Of a stretch of 64,000 nucleotides of DNA, positions 51,679-64,000 are shown piece by piece; position 1 is the stretch's first letter; each line of letters begins with the position of its first letter. Under the pieces are notes generated by a model. That model was not told the DNA's origin. It saw only the letters and a list, made by a program, of their open reading frames with translations, and did no database searches. Location: assembly GCA_019802505.1 (NCBI GenBank), contig JAFMOC010000023.1:1649001-1713000 (forward strand), in the 5' to 3' direction. Both the position numbers and the translations under genes were made by a program. This DNA is from Corydoras sp. C115. Taxonomy: Eukaryota > Chordata > Actinopteri > Siluriformes > Callichthyidae.

Positions 51679-53465
51679 GAAAAAGGTTCACCAAATGTAA
51701 CTATAATACACAGATCATATTATTCCTGGTTACACAAGTAAGTAAAGTACATTTTCCTGTTAAAAATGGTAGCAATCAAAAACTTGTCAATTTGGTCAAT
51801 GAATACAAACTACTGTATGCTTTAGGATTAAACCAAGGACTGGTACAGTCCCAACAATCTTGCCTTGAACCTACATTTGAATCCGGGATTCTGTGCAACC
51901 CAACAGCAAGGCCAAGAACATTTGCCAGCCTTTGGCCTTTGAATTTAAAAAGCATTCTGCAGCAGAATTCTTCCGTAATAGTGCCCTAGTGGCTTAGACC
52001 TTGGCTACAGCAAATAAAATGTAAGAAGTCTTTGTTTGAACTGTCGGCCAAAAAGGAAGCATGGTCTACTGCAGCACTTTTTAAGGAGTCATAAAATCAT
52101 TTTTCCTTTCCTTCAATAGTAATAAATTTAGCTTTCCATTTCATTCTGTTGTTTTAGCTTGGGCAAAAAAAATCTAGTGGCTATCAACAAAAAATGTACA
52201 GGAGTAATGAAGTATTTCGGTTACAGAAGTGACAGTCAACAAATTTCATTTTAATATGACTTTCCACAACTGTGTTTAAGTCACAGTTTTTTTAGGATGT
52301 CTTGCACCCGTTGCTATTAATCTCGATTGATATAACTTGGGGCATTAGAATCGCATCATCCTGCATTGGGAAAATGTGTATTCAGTCAGCGAAGAAACTA
52401 CAAATCATCATCAAGCATGACAGAAACAGCATCACTGTGGTCCTCTGTCAAAGGAAACACTCGAGTGGGAACCACATAGCACTATCCCATTCGTGCACCC
52501 TCGATATATTTATGATGTGTTCCTTCAGCATCAGACACCAGTTCACTCTGTGTTTTGTCTTGGTTGGCTTTAACATAAAGATTGATGTATTTTATCTGCA
52601 TCTATGTGAAGTGGCAAAAGACAGAAATCTCTGCTTTATCACTAAATCCTTTCTGTATCCAGACACTTACTCATGGATGGTTAAAGACAGAGATATACTC
52701 TGGCTGCTGGTTTACATCAAATCTCCAAACCGCCACAGTAAATATGATTTTATCAATAGGTCTGCGATCAATAGTGCAAGCCGTAATTATAATGACCCGT
52801 AATATCAATCGGGGCCTTTGGCCACAAGCGCTACAGATGTAATGCGAAAAAATATAACAGCCGAGCACAGAAATCAATTCTGTATAATTGTGCTTGATTT
52901 CCTTATTTTAATCTTAAACTGCTATATGAACCAACACTGGACCGCAATGTAGCAGCATTATTGGTAAAAAAAAAGACATATAATAATCTGAAGTATGTAT
53001 CGAATAGCAAGTAGTTCATACAACCCACAGACTCTCACAGACAGACAGACACTCTTCATACCCCAGACTCTCTTGGGACAAGGCGGCTCCTGCCAATAAC
53101 ACTTAAGATCTCAGTGCAGGAAAAGTAAGAGCTTTTATTACCACTCATCATTCATGTAATATCTGGCAGCGTTTGTGATTACAGATCAGGTGATTGACTA
53201 ACTAAATGCTCGGGGGCTGAATTATGACCAGGCCTTACTGTCAACCACAGAACACACAACTCAACAACACCCTCCACTTCATTGCTGCTAAAACATTATG
53301 AGAGTAAACGAGGCAAGAACTGGGGTAAAGCTGATCCAGTGTAGTCTGATATAAAATAATAAAAATGACATGATGTTCTGACAGGAAGGGAAGAACACTA
53401 TGAGCAGTGTTTAGGGATTTTATGTTAAACTTTGAAATAGAGAATGAGTGGGAAATTTTAAATGG

Positions 53466-53662
53466 GGGCAACACATGGATTCAAGGTAAATTGGCCACTC
53501 TAAATTGCCCCTATATAGTGTGTATGTGTGTGTGTGTGTCTGTGTGAGTGAGTGTGTGTCTCCTGGTCTGGTATTGGTCTGCCAGGGCCTGAAACGTTCT
53601 CTCCTGGGTGGACACAGGAAATGACCCTAGTAGAGGATAAATAAGAATATAATGAGAGCAAA
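53466..53662 (+). mobile_element. V-SINE-like element, sense, 5'-truncated
   Basis: It starts at ACATGGATTCAAGGTAAATT, has AAATTGCCCCTATATAGTG, and ends in GACCCTAGTAGAGGATAAAT. Confidence 0.75.
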
Positions 53663-53723
53663 TGAGACATTTTAAAGGATGGCACTCCCCACCCAATAAA
53701 AAAATTATATGAAAATACCTGCA

Positions 53724-54026
53724 GTGGGGGATTCCCTATGCATACATAGGGGAGAATGTTTTAGACACTGGCAGATACACCCAGGACTGGGCATCAATCC
53801 ATGACTTGCCACACTTTTACTGATACATACACTATAAATGGGCAATTTAAAGCATCTAATTCACCTTGAATACATATTTTTTCAACTGTGGGAGGAAACC
53901 AGAGAACTCAGAGAAATCCCACACGTACTCGAGGTGAAAATGAAAACTCCACTCAGATTAGAACTCGAACCTGGATCCCCAGCGATGAGAATCTGACATG
54001 CTAACTGCTACACCACCACGCTGTCC
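53724..54026 (-). mobile_element. V-SINE-like element, antisense, decayed
   Basis: Antisense 3' half, central domain and head ending GCTACACCACCACGCTG, with many substitutions. Confidence 0.75.
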
Positions 54027-54110
54027 GAGTTACAGATTACAGTTAGAGTATTATAACGTAATCGTTCACTCTATGTAGACATCAAAAACATTAATTATCC
54101 ATCAGAATCA

Positions 54111-54416
54111 TCCATCCATCCATTATCTTCCGCTTTATCCTCTACTAGGGTTGCCGGGGGGTTCCCCATGCCCATCCAGAGGGGAACATTTTGGGCGCTG
54201 GGCAGCTACAGTTAGGACAGGGTGCCAATCTATCACTGAGCACACACTCACTCACTCACACAGACACATACAAACACACTCTATATTGGGCAATTTGAAG
54301 AATTCAGAGGAAACCCACACGGACACGGGAAGAACATGGAAACTCCACCCAGATTGGGATTCGAATCGGGAATCCCTAGCTCTGAGAGGAGAATGTGCTC
54401 TTCACCGTGCCGCCCC
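54111..54416 (-). mobile_element. V-SINE-like element, antisense, with target-site duplication
   Basis: (TCCA)n tail, well-preserved body with a short deletion, head ending CACCGTGCCGCC. CATCAGAATCA repeats at 54100-54110 and 54417-54427 as an 11-base target-site duplication. Confidence 0.9.
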
Positions 54417-55251
54417 CATCAGAATCAATAACTGTTATTTCCTTCTTTCCAGTCAGTACCTGTTTTTTCTTTCATTTGTTCACAATATTAAATATTCTTT
54501 TACTGTCAAAAAGTAATGCCAACGCCAAATAAATAAGTATTAAAGATTTTAAAAAAGAATAAAGATATCTGGGAGAAAAAAAAAATTGGTTTTATTCCAG
54601 AGAAAAGAAACTGGTTATTTTACCCTGCAGCTACTTCCTTTTGACACAACATTGATTTTCAGTGAATCAGTTTCTCACAAAGCTGTGTGCATTAAAGTGT
54701 ACAAATGGGTTCTATTGAGAAAGGGAGTCTTTAAACAGGGAAACAGCTTAGCGTAAAATGACTTAAAAGTGATGCGGCGCTGTTCCAAAGCATGACTTGG
54801 GGTGAGAGACACATTTACCACGGGCAATAGGCTTCGGTAGGAAGGCTGAACATAACAAGTTCACGAGTGACATGCTTTCTCAAGGCAGTCAGATTACGAC
54901 TGTGGTCATGCAGATCTATAATGATTAGCACTGAATATGTGAAGACTGAAAGTTCAATGCAGGCTTCGGTTAAAATGTATGAGTGGGCAGTAATTAATAT
55001 TTGATGCCACTGTGGAGGGTTTTCTAGGGTTTGTCACACTGGAGGCAGCCTAGAAAAGAAACATATGAGAAACTTTTTTAACAGACAATCTGCAAAATGC
55101 ATCTGCATAGGATATAAGGATATGGGCTTCACTACTTTATGGACTCTTGTTTTTAAGTAATGCCACAATTTTGCTTAGAAGTTTCATCAAACGAAACATC
55201 TATTTTTTTTTTCAGTTTAATCCATACTAAGGGCTTGGGTCAATCATCAAT

Positions 55252-55385
55252 CATTTGGACAATGGGAGGAAGCCAGAATACCTGGAGAAAACCCATGTGG
55301 TAATGAGGAGAACATGGAAACTCCACCCAAATCAGGATTCAAACCTAGATCCCCATTGCTAAGAGGTGACACTATGCCGCCACAC
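55252..55385 (-). mobile_element. V-SINE-like 5' half, antisense
   Basis: GACAATGGGAGGAAGCC to ACTATGCCGCCACAC. Only the central domain and head remain. Confidence 0.7.
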
Positions 55386-55395
55386 ATGAAAAATC

Positions 55396-55545
55396 TCATC
55401 TCATCTCCTTATCTTCCACTTAAAACCTCCACTTAAACCTTAAAGCGCTGATACACAAAGATACACCCAGGAAAGTGCTCCACACTCATTGCTGGGCCCA
55501 CACTCACTAATAGAAACTCCACCCAGAACCTGGATTCTCACTGTT
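55396..55545 (-). mobile_element. V-SINE-like degraded fragment, antisense
   Basis: CTTATCTTCCACTTAAAACC, ACACCCAGGAAAGTGC, GCTGGGCCCACACTCACT and ACTCCACCCAGAACCTGGAT are in antisense order with large deletions. Confidence 0.6.
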
Positions 55546-55556
55546 CTTGCCCCAAA

Positions 55557-55602
55557 AACAGTACTACTAATCTAACAAAACAGTACTACTAATCTAACAA
55601 AC
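55557..55602. repeat. 22-base tandem duplication
   Basis: CAGTACTACTAATCTAACAA occurs twice with a 22-base period. Confidence 0.9.
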
Positions 55603-56244
55603 ACAGTCATGATTTAATTGGTTCTCAAAAATAAATCCAGTGAAATTGCCAATGTTTTATGGCTGCTGTGTAATAGTGGCATTTAAATATGAGAAATAAT
55701 GAGAGACCATAACAGCAATAGGTGAAATATTATTCGTTTTTAATATGTATGTATGTCTTCTTAACATCACAACAAACACCACAAACACCACAAAAATCTC
55801 TGCAGGTAACAGGCACTCTCACCTTCATACCTGTCCGTTTTTATCCAGTCGATCTCTCTGCATGTGGATCGTGCCTTTATGCAAGGAGCGGGCTGTTGGT
55901 GTTCAGATCTTCTGGCTGCAGCCCACGCAGACAGCTGAAGGCCTACTTGCTTCATTCTCCTCCTCCCTTGAGACTTCCTGTAACGTGATTGATGAGAAGC
56001 CATTTCCGTACTTCTCCTTTGCAGACAGTGCCTGGCTCCCCTCTGCTGCCTTAGCATGTGAAGAGCTCTCTCGAAGGAGAATGCTTTTCTTCATGCCATC
56101 AAATGGAGCGTCCCAGCACGGAACAAAGCCAGTCGCTGGTGTGGGTGAATGAAGAGTGGACCAGCCCACCTGTGTGAGCCTGGGGGCTGAAGACGGTTTG
56201 TAAATGCGTGTTACATGCATTAAGCTCCTTTCTGCTCTGTGTGC

Positions 56245-56276
<32 letters not shown>

Positions 56277-56844
56277 GTGTAAGAGAGTGTGTGTGTGGGG
56301 ATGCATGGCGTCATACAGGATGAGTGACAGATATTTGGACATGGGATACAGGAAGATAAAATTCTCTGAAACATGGGAACATAGAGGTTCAGCCAACTGC
56401 TGCACACATTTTAAAAGTCATGTAGGTGTGCACACACACCCGCCTGAACACACACACACATACCCCCCCCCCCCACACACACACGACTGAGACAACCACA
56501 AAGCCACAAAGTCAAAATCACACTTCCAATGCACTTTCCACATGTGTAGAAATATGAACTTTTTCCCTTATCAAGTTATTTGAAGCCTACCAACAACCTA
56601 CCACTCAGTATTGAGAACCGCGCGCGGGAAGGTTGAGAACTGGTTGGGATTATGGCCTGAATTTCAATGACAAGCGCGAGTAACCTTGAATGCTGCAGCA
56701 GGAACACTACAGTTGCTGAATGAAACAATTGAAATGTACTTATACAAACTGTATCTGGTTCATGAAATGAGTGGAAATCATTAGAATTAATCTAAAAGTA
56801 TATACAGCTATTACATTTCTTATATATTCTGAAAAAAGTGCTCA

Positions 56845-57162
<318 letters not shown>

Positions 57163-57173
57163 TGTGTTTGTGT

Positions 57174-57323
<150 letters not shown>

Positions 57324-57365
57324 GCTAACCACTAAGCCACAGTGCTACCAGCTCTGTGTGTGTGT

Positions 57366-57368
<3 letters not shown>

Positions 57369-57444
<76 letters not shown>
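57369..57444. repeat. (TA)n microsatellite
   Basis: About 38 units forming the loop of the SINE-head inverted repeat. Confidence 0.95.
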
Positions 57445-57448
<4 letters not shown>

Positions 57449-58318
57449 CATACACACAAACACAGCTAGCAGCACCGTGGCTGGGTGGTTAGCATGTTTG
57501 CCTCTCAGCGCTAGGGATCTAGGTTCGTGAGTGTAAAGACACGACCACAATTCACAAAAACAGTCTGCAAACACACTATCCTCCGAAGAACAGCAAGCTA
57601 CACACCTACAACCCTACAACTGTTTTCTTCTATCTCTTCATTCTTCCCCACTTTTTGTCTTTTAGCATCTCTGGAAATAAATTGCATCCTTATTTAATGA
57701 TTCCATCCATTTTCCCTCCTTGCGCACACATCATCCCATCTCTCAGCCCTTGCTTCCATCTCTCATGCTGTCCGAGCGTCAAGTGTTTTCTGTCACTTGT
57801 GCTTTTCCCTGACTAATCCTTTCCCCACGCTGCACCTAAGGTTTTGCCTTTTTTAATGCGCTGCCAACATATTCAACACTACTCACTTCACCAGTGCAGT
57901 CATCCACCACGTACATATCCATCCGCGCTAAACAAACATGGGCCCAGACATCGCACCAATATTCAGATGAAATGGGCCACGGTTGGTGGATCTGCTTCTC
58001 CTTCCCATGAGAGAGCAGTTCATTAGCCAGTCTCTTTTCCAGTCAGAGTGCAAGCAAGAGTGAGAGAGAAAAGGGCTTGTTGAATTATTTACAAAATCCT
58101 ATTTAATTGGTATCAAGTTTTTAAATGGGGTCAAGTGTTGTGGTGCAATATCACTCAGTCTTTTCTTTCTTTCTATTTGGTGAGATCTCAACTGATACAG
58201 CGCATACGAGAGACCGGACATTGTAGGTCAAGCTTTTTACTAGAAACGTTCATATGATTTAAAAAAAACAAAAAAAAACGTAACCATTATGGGCTCTTAA
58301 ATTCTAATCCTATATCCT

Positions 58319-58323
<5 letters not shown>

Positions 58324-58393
<70 letters not shown>
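58324..58393. repeat. (TA)n microsatellite
   Basis: About 34 units. Confidence 0.95.
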
Positions 58394-58397
<4 letters not shown>

Positions 58398-58625
58398 TAA
58401 ATATAATATAAATATATTTATATCCTATATCCTAAATCCAACTGTTCAAACAACATCTCATGAATGTCCTCGCGTAAAAATATGGAAATGAACACATAGT
58501 CGTTTATCTCAAATGCTGTTAGAAAATTAGTTTCTGTCAAAGATTTTGACCTTAATTAATTAAATAAGGATTTTAAAGCAAAGGCTCACAGTCAACATTT
58601 TAAACTTATCCTAAAGGAGTTTACT

Positions 58626-58921
58626 TGGGGACGGCATGGTTGCGTAGTGGTCAGCACGTCCACCTCTCAGCACTGGGAATCCAGGTTTAAATTCCAGTCT
58701 GAGTGGAGTTTCCATGTTCTACATGTGTCCGCATACAAAATCATAAATTCACGGCAAATTGCTCAAACATAATTGCCCCTCCATAGTGTGTGAGAGTGAG
58801 TGAGTGTGCTCAGTAATGGATTGGTGCTCTGAATTGGGAGTATCTGCCCAGCGCCCGAAATGGTCTCCCCTGGATGGGCATGGGAACCCCCCACAACCAT
58901 AGTAGGGCAGAAGATATTGAG
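58626..58921 (+). mobile_element. V-SINE-like element, sense
   Basis: Head (GACGGCATGGTTGCGTAGTG), shortened central domain, 3' half with GCCCAGCGCCCGAAATGG, tail near GAAGATATTGAG. Confidence 0.8.
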
Positions 58922-58955
58922 GTAAGTTCAAATGTGGCACATTGTCATAGTGAAA

Positions 58956-59193
58956 TTGGTGGAGTTTCCATGTTTTTCACATGTCCGCGTGTGTTTTTTC
59001 CAGATTCAAGGTAAATTGGCTGCTCTAAAATGCCCCATTTTAAACTGCTCCTATATAGTTTTTGTGTAAGAGCGATGGCTTGGCACCCTGTCCTGGGTGT
59101 GTCTTACCAGCGCCTGAAACATTCTCCCCTGGATGGGCATGGGAACCCCTTCATGACCCTAGTAGATGATAAGGCAGAAGATAATGAGATGAA
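58956..59193 (+). mobile_element. V-SINE-like element, sense, 5'-truncated
   Basis: It starts at GGTGGAGTTTCCATG without the head and ends at GAAGATAATGAGATGA. Confidence 0.75.
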
Positions 59194-59320
59194 AGTGGCT
59201 GCTCTAAAAGACCCCATACTAAACTGCCTTTATATAGTGTAAGTGAATGTGTGACCCAGATGTATTGGTACCCTGTCCTGGGTGTATCTGCCCAGCACCT
59301 GAAACGTTTTCCCCTCACTC
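59194..59320 (+). mobile_element. partial duplicate of the preceding SINE
   Basis: It restarts at GTGGCTGCTCTAAAA and repeats the 3' half (CCCTGTCCTGGGTGTATCTG) immediately after the previous copy's tail, so the two form a partial tandem array. Confidence 0.65.
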
Positions 59321-60196
59321 TTCCCTTTTAATTCTATACCTCAGTAATTAATCTAAAATTTACATTTTAAGTGGCAGTCTATAAAATAATTTGTTTGAAT
59401 CCTATAATTAAAGCTGCCATTCCATTTCCACCTGGGCTATAAGGGTTTAAATGCTTGAACTGTAAAAAAAATATATATATACAGAATTTAGATCAAATTA
59501 CTCTGAAAGGTTTAACCACAGACAAATTTTTCCCTGTCTGTCTGTTTCACCACTTTAAAAATACTGTATTGATCCCCACAAACTGACTGCAGTCATATGT
59601 AAAATAAATAGCATCTTTGTGGGAAAGATGTTGCGAGTACTGTGTGAGCATGTTTTTTTGTAGCTTTTTAGCACTGCTGACATCACATTTGTTTGAATCT
59701 CTTCCAATCTGCATGACTGCATCCAATCCTGTGACACAAACACACACAACAAGGCATAAAAGGTCCTATAATGGCAGGTCAATTAACATGCACAGCGTGA
59801 TTTTAAACAGTTTATTCCTGGAAATGGTCTTGACTTTGCATGCACAATATCAGGGGCAGATACATTATAATGTGATTTAACAGTATTTCTTTATAACTGC
59901 ATTCTATAGTTGAAACTGATAAAGAAAAATAAATAATGTTGAGTTTATGTCATTTAAATTTATATTATTTAAGTTTTAATGAAACTTTCCTGTTAAAAGA
60001 AAGCAAACTAATTTGCGTATAGTGCTCACACACAGATGATATTGTCCTGCACATTAAACCCATCAGCCTTGCTCTAGAGCCCATCAGCTCTAGAACTTGA
60101 TGGAATTGAACCGTGGACAGTGATGTCACAAGGCTGGTTTTTTAACCACATGCCTAGGACTGCCAAAATAATTTCATCTCTCATTTTATTTCCCAA

Positions 60197-60583
60197 ATTT
60201 ATCTCATTATCTTCCGCTTACTCCTATGCCAGGGACTAAGGTCATGGGGAGGGGTTTCCAATGCCCATCCAGGGGAGAAGGTTTCAGGAGCTATTTTGAG
60301 CAAATTTTGAGCCGAGCACACACTCACTCACATTGACACACACGCTATATAGGGGCAATTTAGTTAGAGGCAATTCAGAGCAGCCAAATTCACGTTTTTG
60401 GACTGTTAGAGGAAACGATAGAACCTGGGCAATTCAGAGCAGCTAATTCACCTTGAATCCATGTTTTTGGACTGTGGAAGGAAACTCCAGTGAAATCCCA
60501 TGCGGACACAGTGAGAACATGGAAACTCCACCCAGATCGGGATTCAAAGTTGACGTGCTAACTACTAAGCCACTGTGCCGCCT
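60197..60583 (-). mobile_element. V-SINE-like element, antisense, with internal duplication
   Basis: Tail, 3' half, central domain and head (GCTAACTACTAAGCCACTGT) are present, but the segment starting GGCAATTCAGAGCAGC is repeated in tandem at about 60378-60427 and 60428-60482. Confidence 0.8.
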
Positions 60584-60949
60584 ATTTGCCAATTCATTTA
60601 GGAGTTATACAGAATATAGGTTATTTGGTAGTCAGTCTGTGTTTATTTGCTAAGCCTATACTGAATTTAATCTTGTCATTTGGGGGCAATCAGTACAGCA
60701 CTTATTGTGATAGTCTTGATTCATACTCTGTTTATTTATGTGTGGTTACCACTGGCAGAAATCCCCTGGAACACAAGCCTCTTTTTTCTCTTTCTCTCCC
60801 CATGAGACAAGTAGGTTAACTAACCACAGTGTGTGTATGTGTGCATTAGCCACCTTTCACCCCTCTTCTTTCTCCTGACACAGGTAATAAAAATGAACAA
60901 CAGCCCAGGCTGCTCTCAGTCTACTTTGCAGAGAAGTGTGTAGGTGCAC

Positions 60950-60956
<7 letters not shown>

Positions 60957-61010
<54 letters not shown>
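60957..61010. repeat. (TG)n microsatellite
   Basis: About 26 units. Confidence 0.95.
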
Positions 61011-61011
<1 letters not shown>

Positions 61012-61459
61012 TGTGTTGGGATGCTGTCACCAATTTGTGTTGTGTTTTGGCCGGCTGGGTGACAGAACGGCTCCTTGATAAACAGAGAAGCAGAGCTTCG
61101 ATTTTCCATCCAGAAGCATTTGAAAACACATGGGTCTTTTAGCAAGAGACCAGTCAGCGGTAGAGCGCCTCTTATTGTAGGACTGATGGAGAGATGCCTT
61201 GGAGACAGAAATAAAGAGCGAGAAGATACAATAAAATCAGCTGCTCGCAGGAGAGGGAAAAATGCTACAAGGCTTTATTGCATCAAACTCTTGACGGTGA
61301 AATCTTTATTCTTTATTAACAAAAAAGGTGTTTAATGGGGTTCAGGACAAGAGTTTACAGCTACAACACAGGGATAACATCATCCTGAAATAAATAAAAG
61401 CTTTTTTAATAGGAAAAATTGTTCTATTATGTTTTATTAACAGGTTGTGCTCATAACGG

Positions 61460-61592
61460 ACTAATTTACCTTAAATATATGTTTTTGGACTGTGGGAGGA
61501 AACCAGAGAATGCCCAGGTGAAAACAGGGCTAACATGAAAACCTCACCCAGAGCGGGATTGGAACCTGGAACATCAGCATGGAGATCTGAAA
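61460..61592 (-). mobile_element. V-SINE-like fragment, antisense
   Basis: TTTACCTTAAATATATG, TTTTTGGACTGTGGGAGGAA and CTCACCCAGAGCGGGATTGG, then a degenerate end. Confidence 0.7.
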
Positions 61593-63015
61593 CATCTTTA
61601 CGTGAAAGTATTTAATACCTCATTGTTATTTTAAACACTGAAAGTTCTACAAAAGTATAAAACCTCAAAATTGGTAATTACAGGTATAAACAATCCATGT
61701 CAGAACCATCAAATCCACGAGTGGATTATTTTCTAACCCGATAAAGCTCATGATATGTACAAACACACACATTTAGCTAATAGCTAAGGCAATGCACGCC
61801 ATCATGCCTCTCACCAGAATCAGGACTTTAAAGCATGGTAGTGTGTCAAAATGAGAGCAGGGGTGCTGAACTGTCCCTCTTCTTGAGCAGAGTTAAGGGG
61901 ATCAGGTTGCCAAGTGTACTCGCAAAGCCCTCTCTGCCTTTACTGGAATGAGGACGAGTGTCTGAGCTAAGCAGCAGTGATCAAACAGACTATGCTACAC
62001 ATGTGTACAGTCAGGACACTTAGGCTAATAGGATTGGGAGCCCCAGGTGAGGCATGGAGTCACTGAGTGCGAATGATTAGCGTACAGGTAAGTGGGAGTT
62101 ATGACAGAGCACAGAAGGGGGGAAGCCTGACTGCCACAACTTCAGACTACCTCTATGCTGTGCTTGCCTATAAAATTAGCCGAGAATTATCACCGTGTCA
62201 GCGAGGCAGCGTGTTTCATATTCTACACCATAGCTAAATGGAAAGTTTTCTAACTTGGGTTTCTATAAATAAGAACACTATGACTTATAAAGCGTTCTCC
62301 CTGGTAAATTCTGGCAAACATACGTCTTTTAACTAGCTGGATTTAGTGATGTAAATTCCATGTCCTTAGCACTTCAGTGCTCAAAACTGTGACTCATACC
62401 CAGCGAAAATCTCACCAAGCATCAGCACTTTACAATCCAGCACCTCTAACTGTTCCCTGACGGCAGTAGACTTAGTGTGGGCACTTGGCAAATTGGTTTA
62501 TATCGTGGCTGCTTTTTTCCGAGGTCAAATCCAGGAAAAGCTTAATGAGCTTACCCTTCTGGGCTCTCTCCTGTTACATAAGTGGATCCCGCTTGGCCTT
62601 ACTCGCCCTAAGACAAGGGGATCATCCACAGGCAAACTGTCATCAAAGGGCAGACCTATGAAAAATCGTCGCAGGACAGCCCAGTGACGCAAAGAGCAAA
62701 CGAACCTGGAGAAGTTGAGAGTTCTCAACACATCCAACTGACAATGATGATAATACGTACTGGAAAAGTAACCTACATAACCACACTTAAATCTTCAGAG
62801 TGGGGAAAAATTGCAGGTATAAGGGGTTGGAGAAGCCGGGAAAAAGATTTATTTTGTTATTCCCTTCAGAGGTCAAAAGATGAAGTAGAAATGAGGGATT
62901 AAACAGGAATTATAGCCTCAAAAATGAATATAATACAAGAAAAATGGACTTACTATCCATTTGGATACAAAACAACTTTGTACATATGTAATTATGCAAT
63001 GGCAGGCAAACACAG

Positions 63016-63016
<1 letters not shown>

Positions 63017-63097
<81 letters not shown>
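63017..63097. repeat. (CA)n microsatellite
   Basis: About 40 units. Confidence 0.95.
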
Positions 63098-63099
<2 letters not shown>

Positions 63100-64000
63100 A
63101 CACAGAGTGAATGCTTGTGGTGGCATATTTAATGCATGGCAAGGCTCAGCAGCAAGATACACAGTAATTACACTGTGTGCTCTGCACGCTGGATGAGTTT
63201 CACTTAGTCACCAACAGCCAGCCTCAGCGTTAATTGTTTTCAAATTGTTTTGGCGAGTGATGTATAGATAATTGCTTTTGTATGACTCAATGAGCAGTGT
63301 GTGCAGGAATCTGTGAGTGTGTGTCCCACCTATGCTCTCAGGAAGGTTAAGGGCATGCCAGGTCTCACAGGTCACAATAGAGAACCACAGATACATAATT
63401 CTGCCAACTAGGTCCCTTCCCAAGACACATGGGAGTCTGGAAAACGTTTGTAAGATATGTCGCATCCTCTAGTTTACTCCACCTGCTCAAGACACACAAT
63501 TCTCACAGGCTTAGACTGGGTGCCATTAGCCTTCTCTGGGAAGGCTTTTAATAAAAAGCCTCTACTTGGTGAGGGATATATCTGGCACGTTTCTGAAATC
63601 CTTCTGTATTTGTCAGTTTCTCACGTTCTCTTTCTCGCTCTTCTGGACATACACACACAGAAAAACACATTTCACAATAAAATAGCTTCGAAAGGCCTAG
63701 GATGATTGATTATTCAATGAATCCATCATGCCCCCAATACACATGAATTCATTTAAAAATTTTAAGTCAATTAAAATTTAATTAAAAATTCGATTCCTTA
63801 CGGGTTTGCTTCATTTAGCTGATTAAATCAAGCACCCTCAAATTGTAAAATATCAAAACATGCTATCTAATGAAGTAGTGGTGGTCAGCCCTGACAGAAG
63901 TTTCTATTGAAATTGCCAGTTCTTACTAGAGTTCAGCCTTCAACTTAAACATATGGGTGCTAAAATGTAGCAAAACATCCATTTTGTGGCAATTTTTACA

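Overview
This window is vertebrate, specifically teleost, genomic DNA. The evidence is spliced coding exons with GT-AG borders, tRNA-derived SINEs with target-site duplications, Tc1-like transposon relics and very abundant long (TA)n, (CA)n and (AAT)n microsatellites. The main SINE has the V-SINE type central domain and resembles the Mermaid-type repeats I remember from catfish. An ostariophysan, possibly a catfish, is therefore plausible but not proven.

Two protein-coding genes can be supported. The first is a complete three-exon orphan nuclear receptor gene on the minus strand, nr2f1a (COUP-TFI), with coding exons at 36454-36022, 34898-34371 and 31733-31459. It encodes an uninterrupted 411-residue protein. 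The second is the 3'-terminal coding exon of fam172a (arb2a) on the plus strand at 12579-12766. The two genes converge tail to tail, as I recall for NR2F1 and FAM172A in human. The rest of fam172a lies left of the window, so positions 1-12578 are its last intron.

Layout. 1-12.6 kb: fam172a last intron, with nine V-SINE-like copies and Tc1 debris. 12.6-14.5 kb: fam172a terminal exon and 3'UTR, with a G-rich tract and poly(A) signals. 14.5-30.9 kb: intergenic, with no main-family SINE, many microsatellites, an NF-Y-type paired CCAAT element near 24.03 kb and a gene-less CpG island near 26.7-27.5 kb. 30.9-37.3 kb: nr2f1a with its CpG-rich 5' end. 37.6-48.1 kb: upstream flank, still free of the main SINE, with a long AT-rich palindrome at 41.2 kb and two Tc1-like relics at 43.6 and 44.3 kb. 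48.1-64 kb: SINE-rich distal flank with nested inverted SINE heads at 57 kb and stretches of complex, gene-less sequence.

The most notable large-scale pattern is that the dominant SINE is dense on both sides but absent from about 11.62 to 48.1 kb, which contains nr2f1a and the end of fam172a. This is what a constrained developmental regulatory domain would look like. I saw no rRNA, tRNA gene, CRISPR array, operon or prokaryotic system. Nearly all other open frames come from microsatellites, SINEs or chance.
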